A stretch of DNA of 56,714 nt, taken from positions 1 through 56,714 of the forward strand of contig SUWK01000009.1 of NCBI GenBank assembly GCA_015061525.1, written 5' to 3'. The position numbers and the translations under genes were made by a program. The notes beneath the pieces were generated by a model. That model searched no databases, was not told the DNA's origin, and worked only from the letters and a program-made list of their open reading frames with translations. How positions within the stretch are numbered: the first letter of the stretch is position 1; each line of letters begins with the position of its first letter. Positions 8,247-17,344 of this stretch are shown one piece after another. The DNA comes from Lentisphaerota bacterium. GTDB taxonomy: Bacteria; Verrucomicrobiota; Lentisphaeria; Victivallales; Victivallaceae.

Positions 8247-9863
8247 ATGTGGATGGCGATTCCGGCACTGCTGCCGATCTTTACAGCACTGGTATTGATG
8301 TGCAAATTCAAAGTTTCTCCGGGCAAAGCGATGCTTACGGCATGGCTTATGACTGCGTTGTCCGCATTTTTCATATGGAAATCAACTCCGGCAGGAATAG
8401 CAGCTGCCTCTCTGCAGGGTATATTCAAATCTCTGGACATAATTTTTATCATCTTCGGAGCAATTCTGCTGCTCAATGTGCTGCGTAAAAGCAAAGCTAT
8501 TGATACGATAAATGCCTCTTTTTCCGGTATCAGTAATGACCGGCGCATCCAGATTCTGGTGATTGCCTGGCTTTTCAGCGGTTTCATAGAGGGAGCTTCC
8601 GGTTTCGGAGCAGCTCCGGCACTGGCGGCTCCGCTGCTTGCCGGTCTGGGCTTTCCGCCGTTGATCGCCGCCGCAACTGCACTGATCTGCAATACTCTGC
8701 CGGTTCCTTTCGGAGCTGTAGGGATACCCGCGCAAACGGCAGTGACAACTGTTTCAAACCAACTGGAACTCATCGGAACAACTCCGCAATCATTCAGTAC
8801 GCAAATGCTGGATAAACTGACTCTGATCTCCGGAATATCCGGAATGCTGCTCCCGCTGCTGGCTATCGGTATGATGATAATGTTGTCTCACAAAGAACGC
8901 AAATTCCGCTCATTTGTCGAAATCATCCCGCTGGCGATGCTGGCAGCAGCAGCCTACATTATCCCATGGCGTTTGACTGCGCTCCGACTCGGTCCGGAAC
9001 TGCCATCCATGGTGGGAACGATCATTGGTCTGCCGGTGATTCTGCTTTGTATCAAATTCCGGATACTGGTTCCCAAATATGTATGGGATTTTCCGGAAAA
9101 ATCAGAAAGCCTCCGGACGGAAACCACGGAAACGATTCCATTAAAAATTTCTCCGCTGAAAGCATGGCTGCCATATATGGCTATGGCGGCTGCTCTGTTC
9201 ATCCTGCGGATGCCGGGAACGATCTTTGCCGGTTGGCTGACCGAAGTAAAGATAATTTTGCCGGATACATTCGGTGTACCGCACAGTGGAGCAGAGTGGA
9301 ACATTCTCAATAATCCCGGCTTGATCCCCATTTCTGTAATTGCACTGGTAAGTGCCTGCACATGGAAAATTCCGGTCAAAGCACAGATAAAAATTCTGCA
9401 AAAAACCATTGCCCAAATCGGAGTGTCAGCAATCGCAATCGCCTCAAGTGTAGCGATCGTTCAAGTAATGGCTGCCTCTGCGGGAAATTCAGCCTCAATT
9501 CCGGGAATGCTCAATTGTGTTGCCAACGCAATCGCGGCAATCATGGGTAAAGCGTATTTGCTTGCCTCACCGTTCATCGGTATTTTCGGAACATTTTTTG
9601 CCGGTTCATGTACCGTTTCCAATATCCTTTTTGCGCCGCTGCAATTCAACACCGCTCTCATGCTGGATCTTGATCCGGCTTTGACCGTGGCTCTTCAGAA
9701 TGTCGGCGGCGGATTGGGCAGTATGATCCGTATCAGCGGAGTGATTGCCGCCTGCGCGACAGTGAATGCCGCCGGTCAGGAAGGAAAAATCATTACGCTC
9801 AATATGATACCAGCCGTTATTATGGCGATGCTGGCTGTCACAGCTGCTCTGATTGCCGGATAA
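8247..9863 (+). CDS. lldP: L-lactate permease (LctP/LldP family)
   Basis: 538-residue inner-membrane proton symporter for lactate and related 2-hydroxy acids. The signature FIEGASGFGAAPALAAPLL (about residues 112-130) and the NTLPVPFGAVGIP motif are diagnostic. Hydrophobic segments run throughout, with a second conserved FAGSCTVSNILFAPLQF stretch near the C-terminus. The start ATG has a poor ribosome site (A-rich); an alternative is the second ATG six bases on. It is convergent with the downstream minus-strand gene, with only 13 bases between. Confidence 0.93.
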   Translation: MWMAIPALLPIFTALVLMCKFKVSPGKAMLTAWLMTALSAFFIWKSTPAGIAAASLQGIFKSLDIIFIIFGAILLLNVLRKSKAIDTINASFSGISNDRRIQILVIAWLFSGFIEGASGFGAAPALAAPLLAGLGFPPLIAAATALICNTLPVPFGAVGIPAQTAVTTVSNQLELIGTTPQSFSTQMLDKLTLISGISGMLLPLLAIGMMIMLSHKERKFRSFVEIIPLAMLAAAAYIIPWRLTALRLGPELPSMVGTIIGLPVILLCIKFRILVPKYVWDFPEKSESLRTETTETIPLKISPLKAWLPYMAMAAALFILRMPGTIFAGWLTEVKIILPDTFGVPHSGAEWNILNNPGLIPISVIALVSACTWKIPVKAQIKILQKTIAQIGVSAIAIASSVAIVQVMAASAGNSASIPGMLNCVANAIAAIMGKAYLLASPFIGIFGTFFAGSCTVSNILFAPLQFNTALMLDLDPALTVALQNVGGGLGSMIRISGVIAACATVNAAGQEGKIITLNMIPAVIMAMLAVTAALIAG

Positions 9864-9876
9864 CACTGCTTGTGCG

Positions 9877-10707
9877 TTAATGCATCATCATCGGCAAACG
9901 ATTGGGAACATCATTGAGAATGACTCCCAACTCATTATTTACCGCCGTCACTCCGGGAAGATTTTTCACAATTTCTCCGGCATGACGTTTGGCAGCCTCG
10001 GAAGCAACTGTACCATGCAGTGTAACTGTACCGGAAACATCGACGGTCACCTCGGGAAAACGCAGCTGCAATTCTGATATGCCAAATAAAGTGTGCTTTA
10101 TCAACTGTGCCTGCACAATCAATTCCAGTTCCGTTTTTTTATCTTCAGAAACAGGCCCCGGCAACAAAGGATAAAGCAAATCGGCAAGCTCTTCCATGGA
10201 AATTGTTTCCATATTGACAACCAGATCGTAATTCGCCGGATCACGCCAACTTTTCCCGTAATAATATTCACAAAATTTGCTGCGGCTGCTATCACTCTGG
10301 TGCACCATTTTGCGGGCTTCTGCATCAGAAACGGCATACTCTCTGGCTACTTGCTGCACCCGGAAATCTTCCGGAGCGATCAAACGGACACGCAAACATG
10401 CCGCAATATCCTGCAGCAGAAAGTTGCCGCCGCGTCCGATAAAAGCGATATTATCCTGCTGCAATTCCTGAATTACCGCTGTACGCAACGTTTCCCAGTA
10501 ATATTCCGCAGAATTAGTCAATGCACCGATTATTCCGGGTTTACATTCATCAAAACGGGCAAGAAATTCTCTGGGTATTCCCAATGCAGAAAAACGTTCC
10601 TCCAATGTGGATTTATTGACACAGCGCAAATTCAATTTAGCACAAAGAGTCAATTCTTCCCCCCGGATAACAGCTCCCAGTTCACGTGCAATCGTTAAAA
10701 CCGCCAT
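9877..10707 (-). CDS. cytidylate kinase-like protein fused to a C-terminal BON domain
   Basis: 276 residues from the ATG at 10707, which has GAGGAG five bases upstream; the longer frame to 10752 lacks such a site. The N-terminal 195 residues follow the cytidylate kinase-like family: TIARELGA start, FIGRGGNFLL nucleotide-region motif, VRLIAPEDFR, then SRSKFCEYYYG and the YDLVVNME stretch. Residues about 205-275 form a BON domain (VTVDVSGTVTLHGTVASEAAKRHA... then GVTAVNNEL), a fold usually found in envelope or phospholipid-binding proteins. The combination suggests a nucleotide kinase or sensor linked to a ligand-binding module. Substrate unknown. Confidence 0.8.
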   Translation of the reverse strand: MAVLTIARELGAVIRGEELTLCAKLNLRCVNKSTLEERFSALGIPREFLARFDECKPGIIGALTNSAEYYWETLRTAVIQELQQDNIAFIGRGGNFLLQDIAACLRVRLIAPEDFRVQQVAREYAVSDAEARKMVHQSDSSRSKFCEYYYGKSWRDPANYDLVVNMETISMEELADLLYPLLPGPVSEDKKTELELIVQAQLIKHTLFGISELQLRFPEVTVDVSGTVTLHGTVASEAAKRHAGEIVKNLPGVTAVNNELGVILNDVPNRLPMMMH

Positions 10708-10776
10708 ACGCACTCCTCGCTTTCTGCCCTGTTTCAATGCTGTTGTACACACCGTTCAGCACTCCCGGACAATTAA

Positions 10777-10805
10777 AATATAATATATTCTTTCACAAAA
10801 TGCAA
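10777..10805 (-). promoter_or_regulatory. promoter for the cytidylate kinase-like gene
   Basis: Minus strand: TTGCAT, 17-base spacer, TATATT, about 70 bases upstream of the ATG. Confidence 0.6.
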
Positions 10806-10823
10806 GTTCCATGCTGAAAAAAG

Positions 10824-10852
10824 TTGTTTTTTTATTGCGGATGATGTATCTT
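10824..10852 (+). promoter_or_regulatory. candidate promoter for nitrilase-GDPD gene
   Basis: TTGTTT, 17-base spacer, TATCTT on the plus strand, about 48 bases before the start. It is back-to-back with the minus-strand promoter at 10777-10805. A weaker match than the TATATT promoters. Confidence 0.45.
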
Positions 10853-10900
10853 ATACTGGTGATAGTGTGATCGATCCAGCAAAAAAGGAATTTTATCTGT

Positions 10901-12496
10901 ATGAAACTTTGCGCCATTCAACTTCCGTACGCGCATCAATATACAGATGCGGCGGCATCTGTGGAATTTCTCATCAATGAACTTAACTCCTGCGATGCGG
11001 AGTGTGACTTGATCCTGACCCCGGAATACTCCAATATGCCGGCAGCATTCCCGCTGGAAGAAGGCAGAAAATTCATTGCCCGGTACACCCCTCTTTTGGA
11101 GAATGCAGCCATCAATGCAGCCTGCCGTTGCAATGCCATAGTAGCGTTAAGTTATCTCTGCGAAATAACTCCCGGAGTGTTGCGTAATACAACCAGAGTT
11201 TATGACCGTCAGGGCAACATCGCCGGTGATTTCTACAAACAGCATCTTCCGAATTCAGAAAAACGCGGTGTCCAGCCGGATTACGGATATACCCAATCCC
11301 CGACCCGACCGGAAATCATTGAAGTAGATGGAATCCGACTCGGTTTCCTCATCTGTTATGACACTTACTTTACCGAATACATCGCCCACCTCGGATACCG
11401 GAAACCGGATCTGATCCTGGTATCCAGTTTTCAGCGCGCTGAGCGGCAGGATATTTTGAGAATGCTCAATACCTCTCTCGCGTTCAATTGTAATGCCTAC
11501 GTTCTGCGTGCTTCTGTTTCCATGGGGCTTGATGCTGCTGTCGGCGGCATGAGCATGGCAGTCACCCCGGAAGGGGAAATAATTGCAGAACTTGGAAGCA
11601 AAACCGGAAAATTGCTGTGCGACGTTGAGGACATCCACCACAAATACATGCGTTCAAACAGCTTTGGCGGCTCACAAATCCCAAACGATCAATTTGTCAC
11701 GCAAGGTAGAACCACTTGGAGTTACCGTCCGGCAGGCAGCATGACCATTCCGGGAGAAAAAGAACTGCCCTACCCCCGCGTCTGCGCCCATCGCGGCTGG
11801 TCCAAAGTCCTGCCGGAAAACACCCTCGCTGCTTTTGGTGCCGCCATCGCTCTCGGCGCACAAGAGATAGAAATGGATATCCGTTTTACTGCCGATAACG
11901 TTCCTGTTGTCTGCCATGACTCTTTTCTGGAACGGGTCTCAGACGGGAAAGGATTTGTGGAAAATCATACCTTTGAACAATTGAAAACACTGGATTTCGG
12001 CAATAAACACGGTTCGCAATTCACCGGAATAAGAATCACTTCATTTGAAGAAGTACTGGCAAAATTCGCCCGGCATGTCATCATCAATCTGCATTTGAAA
12101 TCAGTTGATGAAAATAGCATCTATCCGGAATCCCAAATGCAGAAGATCATTGATCTGCTCACCCGCTACGATCAACTGGAACATGTTTACATCATGGGAA
12201 GCAGTGATGTGCAGGCATGTGCGCTGACGATGGCACCGCAAATTCCCCGATGCATGGCCAACTTTCCTGATCCGGAAAACGTCATTGACAATGCGATAAA
12301 ATACCAATGTTCCAAAATCCAGTTCTTCAATTCACAACTTTTCCCGGGGGTAATCCAACGCACTCATAAACTGGGAATGAAATGTAATCTCTTTTTCTGC
12401 GATGATGCAGTTGAATCCGGAAAATATTTTGCTGACGGCATTGATACCATTCTTACCAACGACTGTCTGCATATTCTGCCGCTGATACAAAAGTGA
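10901..12496 (+). CDS. nitrilase-superfamily amidohydrolase fused to a glycerophosphodiester phosphodiesterase domain
   Basis: 531 residues in two catalytic domains. Residues 1-275: carbon-nitrogen hydrolase with the complete triad E42 (LTPEYS), K113 (FYKQHLP) and C152 (FLICYDTYF). Residues about 290-531: GDPD TIM barrel with HRGW (H297/R298), PENT (E306), EIEMD (E324/D326) and the CHD motif at H339. Nitrilases hydrolyse amides or nitriles; GDPDs release glycerol 3-phosphate from glycerophosphodiesters. No signal peptide, so cytoplasmic. The domains are joined by a short linker (YRPAGSMTIPGEKELPYPR). A plausible idea is stepwise breakdown of an amide-bearing phosphodiester such as a glycerophospho-ethanolamide, but the substrate is unknown. 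Confidence 0.88.
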   Translation: MKLCAIQLPYAHQYTDAAASVEFLINELNSCDAECDLILTPEYSNMPAAFPLEEGRKFIARYTPLLENAAINAACRCNAIVALSYLCEITPGVLRNTTRVYDRQGNIAGDFYKQHLPNSEKRGVQPDYGYTQSPTRPEIIEVDGIRLGFLICYDTYFTEYIAHLGYRKPDLILVSSFQRAERQDILRMLNTSLAFNCNAYVLRASVSMGLDAAVGGMSMAVTPEGEIIAELGSKTGKLLCDVEDIHHKYMRSNSFGGSQIPNDQFVTQGRTTWSYRPAGSMTIPGEKELPYPRVCAHRGWSKVLPENTLAAFGAAIALGAQEIEMDIRFTADNVPVVCHDSFLERVSDGKGFVENHTFEQLKTLDFGNKHGSQFTGIRITSFEEVLAKFARHVIINLHLKSVDENSIYPESQMQKIIDLLTRYDQLEHVYIMGSSDVQACALTMAPQIPRCMANFPDPENVIDNAIKYQCSKIQFFNSQLFPGVIQRTHKLGMKCNLFFCDDAVESGKYFADGIDTILTNDCLHILPLIQK

Positions 12497-12519
12497 ATTG
12501 CAGCGGCAGACCCCGCATA

Positions 12520-13872
12520 TCACTCAACCGGATAAATCGGCTTGGTACTCTTTTTGAGTTTCCACGTCGGAGGGATCGTCATTTCCAACGTTAATGGTTT
12601 GCCGCGCTTGCCGTAACCGCTTACCGGAAAAACCTCAAAACGCATAAGTTGACGTGGACACATGGTATTTTCCGGTATTTTTATTGCCACTTCACTTGTC
12701 CGGTGCTTTTCGTAACGGTAAAAGTCACTGACATAGTCAGCTTCTTTCACAACTTCCCAGCTTCCGTCACTTTTTTTCACCGATGCCCGCATAAAATAGC
12801 TCAATACCATATCGTCATGGTACGCCGGGACAAAAAGCAGATAAGCAAATCCGAAATCGTGACGTATGAGCAGCCTGGCTTTTTCCGGAAACTCCGGAGC
12901 TTTCTCGGTGGCGATCTTGTTTTGCAGAGCTTTTTCCGCCTTATTCCGGTTGTAAGGTACATCAACCATCCACGGGTCCGCCGGATCGATCTCCCGGCGG
13001 TCATGCACATTAAAACGGCGAATGACCACCCGGTTATCGTAAATATCCATCAACAATGCCTCCTGAACCTCTCGGGCAAAAGGCAGAATTGAACCGCCGG
13101 CGACATTGACAAAGTAACCGCCGCCAATGCAGCCGTAGCTCAATGTGGAAGTCGTAAACGCAGTAAATTCCCCCTGCCAGAATGATTTATCCCATTGCAG
13201 AGGACGGTGCGAATGACCGGATATCGAGATCACTTGCGGATAGTTGTTCAATAATTTCCGCAATGCTTCTTTGCCGTTGCCGCACTCACTGCCGATCATG
13301 GTAAAAGTCGGCGGATAGTGTGTAATAACAAAGATCGGTTTTTTATTATCACGGGCAACCGCTTTATCCAGTTTTTCCTTGAGTTTGGCGATCATTTCCG
13401 GAGTGTAATCTCCTATTTTATCATCACGAAGTCCCTCGCTGACTGTGATAAAGTCATAACCTCCGATCACCTGATGCCCGGGTTTATCACGGCTGATCAT
13501 CAAACCGTCAGCAAAATTCTGCCACAATTTATTGCGATCGCGCTCTTCCGGATGAGCAAAATCGTGATTACCGGCACATGCCGCCTGCACCGGAAGTTTA
13601 TTTTTGAAATACCGCACATACAACTCCATATATCTGTCAAACACCGCCGGATCGCCCCGGTCGGCAAGATCCCCGCTCATCACCAGCACATCAGGCTCAA
13701 ACGGAGCAAGAAAACTGAACGCCTTGGCGGTATTGACAATGCCCCAGTGATCAACCGAATCGACAGCTTGAGCATCTCCGGTGATCGCTACGCGCAAACG
13801 TAATTGATCAACTCTTGATACACATCCGGCACAAAACAGCGTAATTGCAAAAAATAAAATAATTTTTTTCAT
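12520..13872 (-). CDS. calcineurin-like metallophosphoesterase lipoprotein
   Basis: 450 residues from the ATG at 13872. The open frame continues to 14115, but the extra part overlaps the divergent gene and has no ribosome site. The signal sequence MKKIILFFAITLFCAGC ends in a lipobox-like AGC (C17). Metallophosphoesterase motifs follow in order: ITGDAQ, MSGDLADRGD (about 65-74), CAGNHDFAH (about 99-107) and SGHSHRPLQ. The C-terminal 150 residues look beta-rich and may bind substrate. Acts outside the cytoplasmic membrane on an unknown phosphoester. Convergent with the nitrilase-GDPD gene, which also concerns phosphodiesters. Confidence 0.87.
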   Translation of the reverse strand: MKKIILFFAITLFCAGCVSRVDQLRLRVAITGDAQAVDSVDHWGIVNTAKAFSFLAPFEPDVLVMSGDLADRGDPAVFDRYMELYVRYFKNKLPVQAACAGNHDFAHPEERDRNKLWQNFADGLMISRDKPGHQVIGGYDFITVSEGLRDDKIGDYTPEMIAKLKEKLDKAVARDNKKPIFVITHYPPTFTMIGSECGNGKEALRKLLNNYPQVISISGHSHRPLQWDKSFWQGEFTAFTTSTLSYGCIGGGYFVNVAGGSILPFAREVQEALLMDIYDNRVVIRRFNVHDRREIDPADPWMVDVPYNRNKAEKALQNKIATEKAPEFPEKARLLIRHDFGFAYLLFVPAYHDDMVLSYFMRASVKKSDGSWEVVKEADYVSDFYRYEKHRTSEVAIKIPENTMCPRQLMRFEVFPVSGYGKRGKPLTLEMTIPPTWKLKKSTKPIYPVE

Positions 13873-13951
13873 TGGATCAATATACTCCTGATTACAAATA
13901 AAACGTTTTTTAATATACCATCTGCCGAAGAAAAAATCAACTGTAAAGCAT

Positions 13952-13980
13952 TTGAAAAAATACTGTTTATGCTGTATATT
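13952..13980 (+). promoter_or_regulatory. promoter of the ConA-like gene
   Basis: TTGAAA, 17-base spacer, TATATT; about 52 bases before the ATG at 14032. One of the best matches in the window. Confidence 0.7.
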
Positions 13981-14031
13981 ATGCGCTTTAATTAACAATA
14001 TAATAATTACAAATATTACGGAAAACGCAAT

Positions 14032-14673
14032 ATGAATTATCAATGCCAATTTTCTGCAAATTCCTGGGATCAGAATGACTGGCTGCTTGTCCGCAGTCCC
14101 CGATGGGAAGCGCACAGTTCATGGAATCAGGAAGATCACTGCATCGCCAATGTCCTGCCGGATGATCTTGATCCGTCGGAAACTCAAATGGGCAGAGAAC
14201 GTACCGGTGAAACCTATTTGAGTATGCTTTTCAAACAGCAGCTCTCCGGCAGTGTGCGCATTGAAACCACCTGTTCCTTCGTTGAACGAATGGCTCCCCT
14301 GATCGTACTTTCACGTGAGCTTTCTCCGGTTCATAAGGAACATCTGGAAATCGTCCTCTACGACCGCGGGATCAATATATGGCACCACTTTTTCAACAAT
14401 AATAAACCATCATGGAAACTGCTTGCTTTTCAGGACATCGATCTGCTGCCGAATCAGCAGTACCGTCTGATTGCAGAACTGCATTGTACAAAAAAAGGTA
14501 AATTCCTCTATACCGGATTGAACACCACCGGTTTCGGCTGCCGTTTGAGTGATGACTGGCCGGATGAGTGTTACGCAGGAATAACTGCCTGTGAAGGAAG
14601 AAACCGCTTTTACAACTTTGCCGTCAGTGATATTCTTCCCAGTGACACCATGCACGAAAGAGTTTCTGATTAA
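14032..14673 (+). CDS. predicted concanavalin A-like (jelly-roll) protein, function unknown
   Basis: 213 residues, rich in aromatic residues and alternating beta-strand pattern (SSWNQEDHCIANVLP, GETYLSMLFKQ, LEIVLYDRGINIWHHF, RLIAELHCTKKGKFLYTGL). The pattern resembles LamG/ConA-like carbohydrate-related folds often seen near sugar genes in Lentisphaerae and Planctomycetes. No signal peptide, so cytoplasmic. I see no catalytic signature. Has its own promoter and a shared downstream terminator, so it is a monocistronic unit. Assignment is by fold impression only. Confidence 0.55.
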   Translation: MNYQCQFSANSWDQNDWLLVRSPRWEAHSSWNQEDHCIANVLPDDLDPSETQMGRERTGETYLSMLFKQQLSGSVRIETTCSFVERMAPLIVLSRELSPVHKEHLEIVLYDRGINIWHHFFNNNKPSWKLLAFQDIDLLPNQQYRLIAELHCTKKGKFLYTGLNTTGFGCRLSDDWPDECYAGITACEGRNRFYNFAVSDILPSDTMHERVSD

Positions 14674-14680
14674 CAGTATA

Positions 14681-14728
14681 AAAAACATGGACTGCTGCAA
14701 CACTTTTGCAACAGTCCATGGGGTTTTC
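14681..14728. terminator. bidirectional terminator between ConA-like gene and speD
   Basis: Stem CATGGACTG-C-TGCAA (14686-14700) pairs with TTGCA-A-CAGTCCATG (14706-14720), with one mismatch and a five-base loop. A5 precedes it and GGGGTTTT follows, so it can work on both strands. It closes the long gyrA-speD operon. Confidence 0.88.
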
Positions 14729-14734
14729 TGAATT

Positions 14735-15550
14735 TTATTGTCTTATCTGCACCTGCATCCGGTAATAAGTACCGTTAAGTTCCTGCATGGCAAACTCCGC
14801 TACCGGTCGGGGATCAAAAAATCCATCAGTAAACAAACTCAAATAGACTGTTTGCTTTTCAGGAGAAACAACTCCGGATATCCGTCCCCGGTTGAACGCA
14901 CGAAAAAACTCAACTCCCTCCGGATAACTGTCAAATACCCACTTGCCGTCACATTCCGGCGTACAGCAGAAACGCTCAAGTACTCTGCCGGAAAACTCCT
15001 GCCAGCTGCGCTCACTGACCATATCAATACCGCTGCATTGATAAATATCTATGCAGCTGGATATCGCTCTGGCTTCTGACCGCTCAAAACGCTCTTTCCA
15101 TGACAACTGCAAACCGCAGCTGCGGGAATTTTCCACCACCGGCACCAGCCGCTCCAACTGACCGGACTCATGCAGTATACCGCGGTTGACAATACTGGAG
15201 ATGATCCATTGACCGGACTTCATGCCGTAGGCAAGCGATTTGACTGCGGCATCAAAATCCACCCCGTCTCCGCAAGTAAAGAGATCCACTGCCGCGTAAT
15301 CGTGTTCCGGCCACGCATGAACTGCGAAATGAGATTCTGATATGACCAACACCCCGCTGACACCTTGCGGTGCAAATGAGTGAAACGTGGAGTTTACCAC
15401 ATGCGCCCCGGAAACCTCCGCAGCTTCAAGGAATATTTCCTCCATCCGGCGGACATCCGCAAGAACCTCCGCCGAACAGTCGTAAAACTCCACCGTCATC
15501 TGACGGCCAAGTGCAACTGCACTTGAGTCAGAACCTGATCCACTCATCAT
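14735..15550 (-). CDS. speD: S-adenosylmethionine decarboxylase proenzyme with degenerate second domain
   Basis: 271 residues. The first half is a class 1B (SpeH-type) AdoMetDC, which self-cleaves to form a pyruvoyl group and makes decarboxylated AdoMet for spermidine: VISESHFAVHAWPEH contains the cleavage site (E72/S73, S73 becoming pyruvoyl), H78 and, in LFTCG, C93. Family members are usually about 120-140 residues. Here residues about 150-271 resemble a second copy (SYPEGVEFF, SGVVSPEKQTVYLSLFTDG) without the ESH serine or the cysteine. This may be an inactive dimer half or regulatory domain. The start overlaps the upstream stop by one base (TAATG). Confidence 0.87.
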   Translation of the reverse strand: MMSGSGSDSSAVALGRQMTVEFYDCSAEVLADVRRMEEIFLEAAEVSGAHVVNSTFHSFAPQGVSGVLVISESHFAVHAWPEHDYAAVDLFTCGDGVDFDAAVKSLAYGMKSGQWIISSIVNRGILHESGQLERLVPVVENSRSCGLQLSWKERFERSEARAISSCIDIYQCSGIDMVSERSWQEFSGRVLERFCCTPECDGKWVFDSYPEGVEFFRAFNRGRISGVVSPEKQTVYLSLFTDGFFDPRPVAEFAMQELNGTYYRMQVQIRQ

Positions 15551-17298
15551 TATTCAGCCTTTTTTCCCGCAGCTTCCTGCTGATTACCGCCATCAACCGG
15601 CATCATCATCTGGCACTGGCGGCTGATTTCCTGCTGGAAATTTTCCACTGCGGACTGTGCTTTAAGCATCTGCAAATTAGCACGGATACCATCTTTTTCT
15701 TTCTCAAAATCCGCCATATCAGCCGGCAAACGCTTGATCATCCGTACAACAGCGACACCATCCATGGAACGAATCGCACCGGAAATATCACCGGGAACGA
15801 TCAACGCCTGACCTGCCTGCTGAATGATCTGCATCATAAACGGATCTTTACTCATCTCTTCATTGCTCATCGGATATTTCACCGTCTTGAACACGGCTCC
15901 GGGCAGAGCTTTGAACGCTTTGACCTTTGCCTCTCCGGAAAGAGCATTGACCTTTTTCAGTTCTGCATCAATTTTTTCCGTCAGCTGTTCATACGGAACG
16001 ACCTGCTTGTACATATCGGCAAGTTTGTCTGCTTTCGCCTGCTCAAAAGTCATCGGTTTCGCGGCAGTTTTTCCCTTCAGCATCACAATGGCAATACCAT
16101 TATCCACCGGGAACTGACCGGAGAGCAACTGCAAACCGGCAGCCGGAAGCTGCTGAACCGCAGCCGCCATCTGATCGTAACTGCGCAACGGCTGATCATT
16201 TTTCTCCACGATCGCCAAACCATTATCAGCAGCCCATTCACGGAAAAGTTTGAGCTGGTCAGCAACCGGCAGTTTACCGTCGATTTTATCGTAGCACTCG
16301 CGGGCGATCCGGGAGGCTTCACTGGAAGCAAGCACATTGACCTGTTGAGCTGCCAGCGTCTTTTTCAGCTCATCATCTTTTTTACCCGGATGCAGTTTGC
16401 GCGCCTTTTCGATCATCGTTGCAGTAACAGCTTTTTCCGCCTGTTTCTCAAATTTGGCAACCGGAATAACAGCACACAACACACTGTAAGAACCGGGAAT
16501 CTGGAAATAATCTTTGTTCTTTTCATAAAATGCTTTCAACGCTTTATCATCAACCGTAATTTTGGCAGGATCAGCGGCTTTGAATGTGGCGATCTCAAGT
16601 TCTGCTCCGCGTTTACGCATCTGGTAGTAACTTTTCACCTCATCATCACTGACCACGGCACTATTCATAAAGACATCGCGGATCTTGCCGAGAACACCGA
16701 ATTTACTCATCACTTCTTTGACGTCAGCATCGGTCAATCCGCGTTCTTTGAGAAATTCATCATATTTTTTCATTGAAAACTTGCCGTCCATAAACTGCGG
16801 CTGATTTTCAAGGATGTCCACGATCCGGTCATCGGTCACCGAAGCTCCCAGCTCGTTGCGCAGCTGTGCAACAAAAATCTCATGCGTGATCGCTCTTTCT
16901 TTCAGGAAATCATCATATTTTGCCTGTAAAAATTTTCCATCAAAGAAAAGCGGACTGTTCTTAATTGCCTCTGCACTTTCTTCAGCAGTGTAAACCACCC
17001 CCAGCTGCCCGGCACGTTTAAGCCATGCCTTGAGCTCCAAAAGTGTCTGAAAATCAATATTGGAAACAGGATTGTTGAGCAGAGTGTTATAGAGCGTGAA
17101 ATCACGATGCAGCTGCTGCAATTCTCCGGCAGTGACATTTTCCCCGTAAACAGTTCCGACTACGGTATCCGCCGGATCATCGCATCCGGCTCCCCCCATC
17201 GGTATTTCTGTAAATGCCAGGATGATCAGGATTGCAAAAATCCCGAATATCACCCGGCTGTGATCGTGAAAAAATTTATTAAGTTTCTTGATGACCAT
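15550..17298 (-). CDS. SurA/PpiD-like peptidylprolyl isomerase-family periplasmic chaperone
   Basis: 582 residues. One N-terminal transmembrane anchor (about 16-34) precedes a SurA_N/PpiD-type helical domain with two repeats of the DGKF....Y..FLKER pattern (about 118-135 and 170-185). The middle region has a weak rotamase-like stretch without a clear parvulin motif. The C-terminus is helical and ends in a charged, Ala/Lys-rich tail. PpiD-like proteins sit in the inner membrane facing the periplasm and help outer-membrane proteins fold. It is in the gyrA operon, 46 bases after cdaR, with GGAG-type spacing to its ATG. Catalytic activity is uncertain. Confidence 0.8.
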   Translation of the reverse strand: MVIKKLNKFFHDHSRVIFGIFAILIILAFTEIPMGGAGCDDPADTVVGTVYGENVTAGELQQLHRDFTLYNTLLNNPVSNIDFQTLLELKAWLKRAGQLGVVYTAEESAEAIKNSPLFFDGKFLQAKYDDFLKERAITHEIFVAQLRNELGASVTDDRIVDILENQPQFMDGKFSMKKYDEFLKERGLTDADVKEVMSKFGVLGKIRDVFMNSAVVSDDEVKSYYQMRKRGAELEIATFKAADPAKITVDDKALKAFYEKNKDYFQIPGSYSVLCAVIPVAKFEKQAEKAVTATMIEKARKLHPGKKDDELKKTLAAQQVNVLASSEASRIARECYDKIDGKLPVADQLKLFREWAADNGLAIVEKNDQPLRSYDQMAAAVQQLPAAGLQLLSGQFPVDNGIAIVMLKGKTAAKPMTFEQAKADKLADMYKQVVPYEQLTEKIDAELKKVNALSGEAKVKAFKALPGAVFKTVKYPMSNEEMSKDPFMMQIIQQAGQALIVPGDISGAIRSMDGVAVVRMIKRLPADMADFEKEKDGIRANLQMLKAQSAVENFQQEISRQCQMMMPVDGGNQQEAAGKKAE

Positions 17299-17344
17299 TT
17301 TTTCTCTCCTTTGTTTTTTGGTTATTTCTTAAAGAAACTGTAAC

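Noticed and set aside
15370-16776. 468-codon open frame antisense to the PpiD-like gene
   Set aside because: Rich in His, Phe and Arg as expected for an antisense shadow; no domain and no ribosome site.
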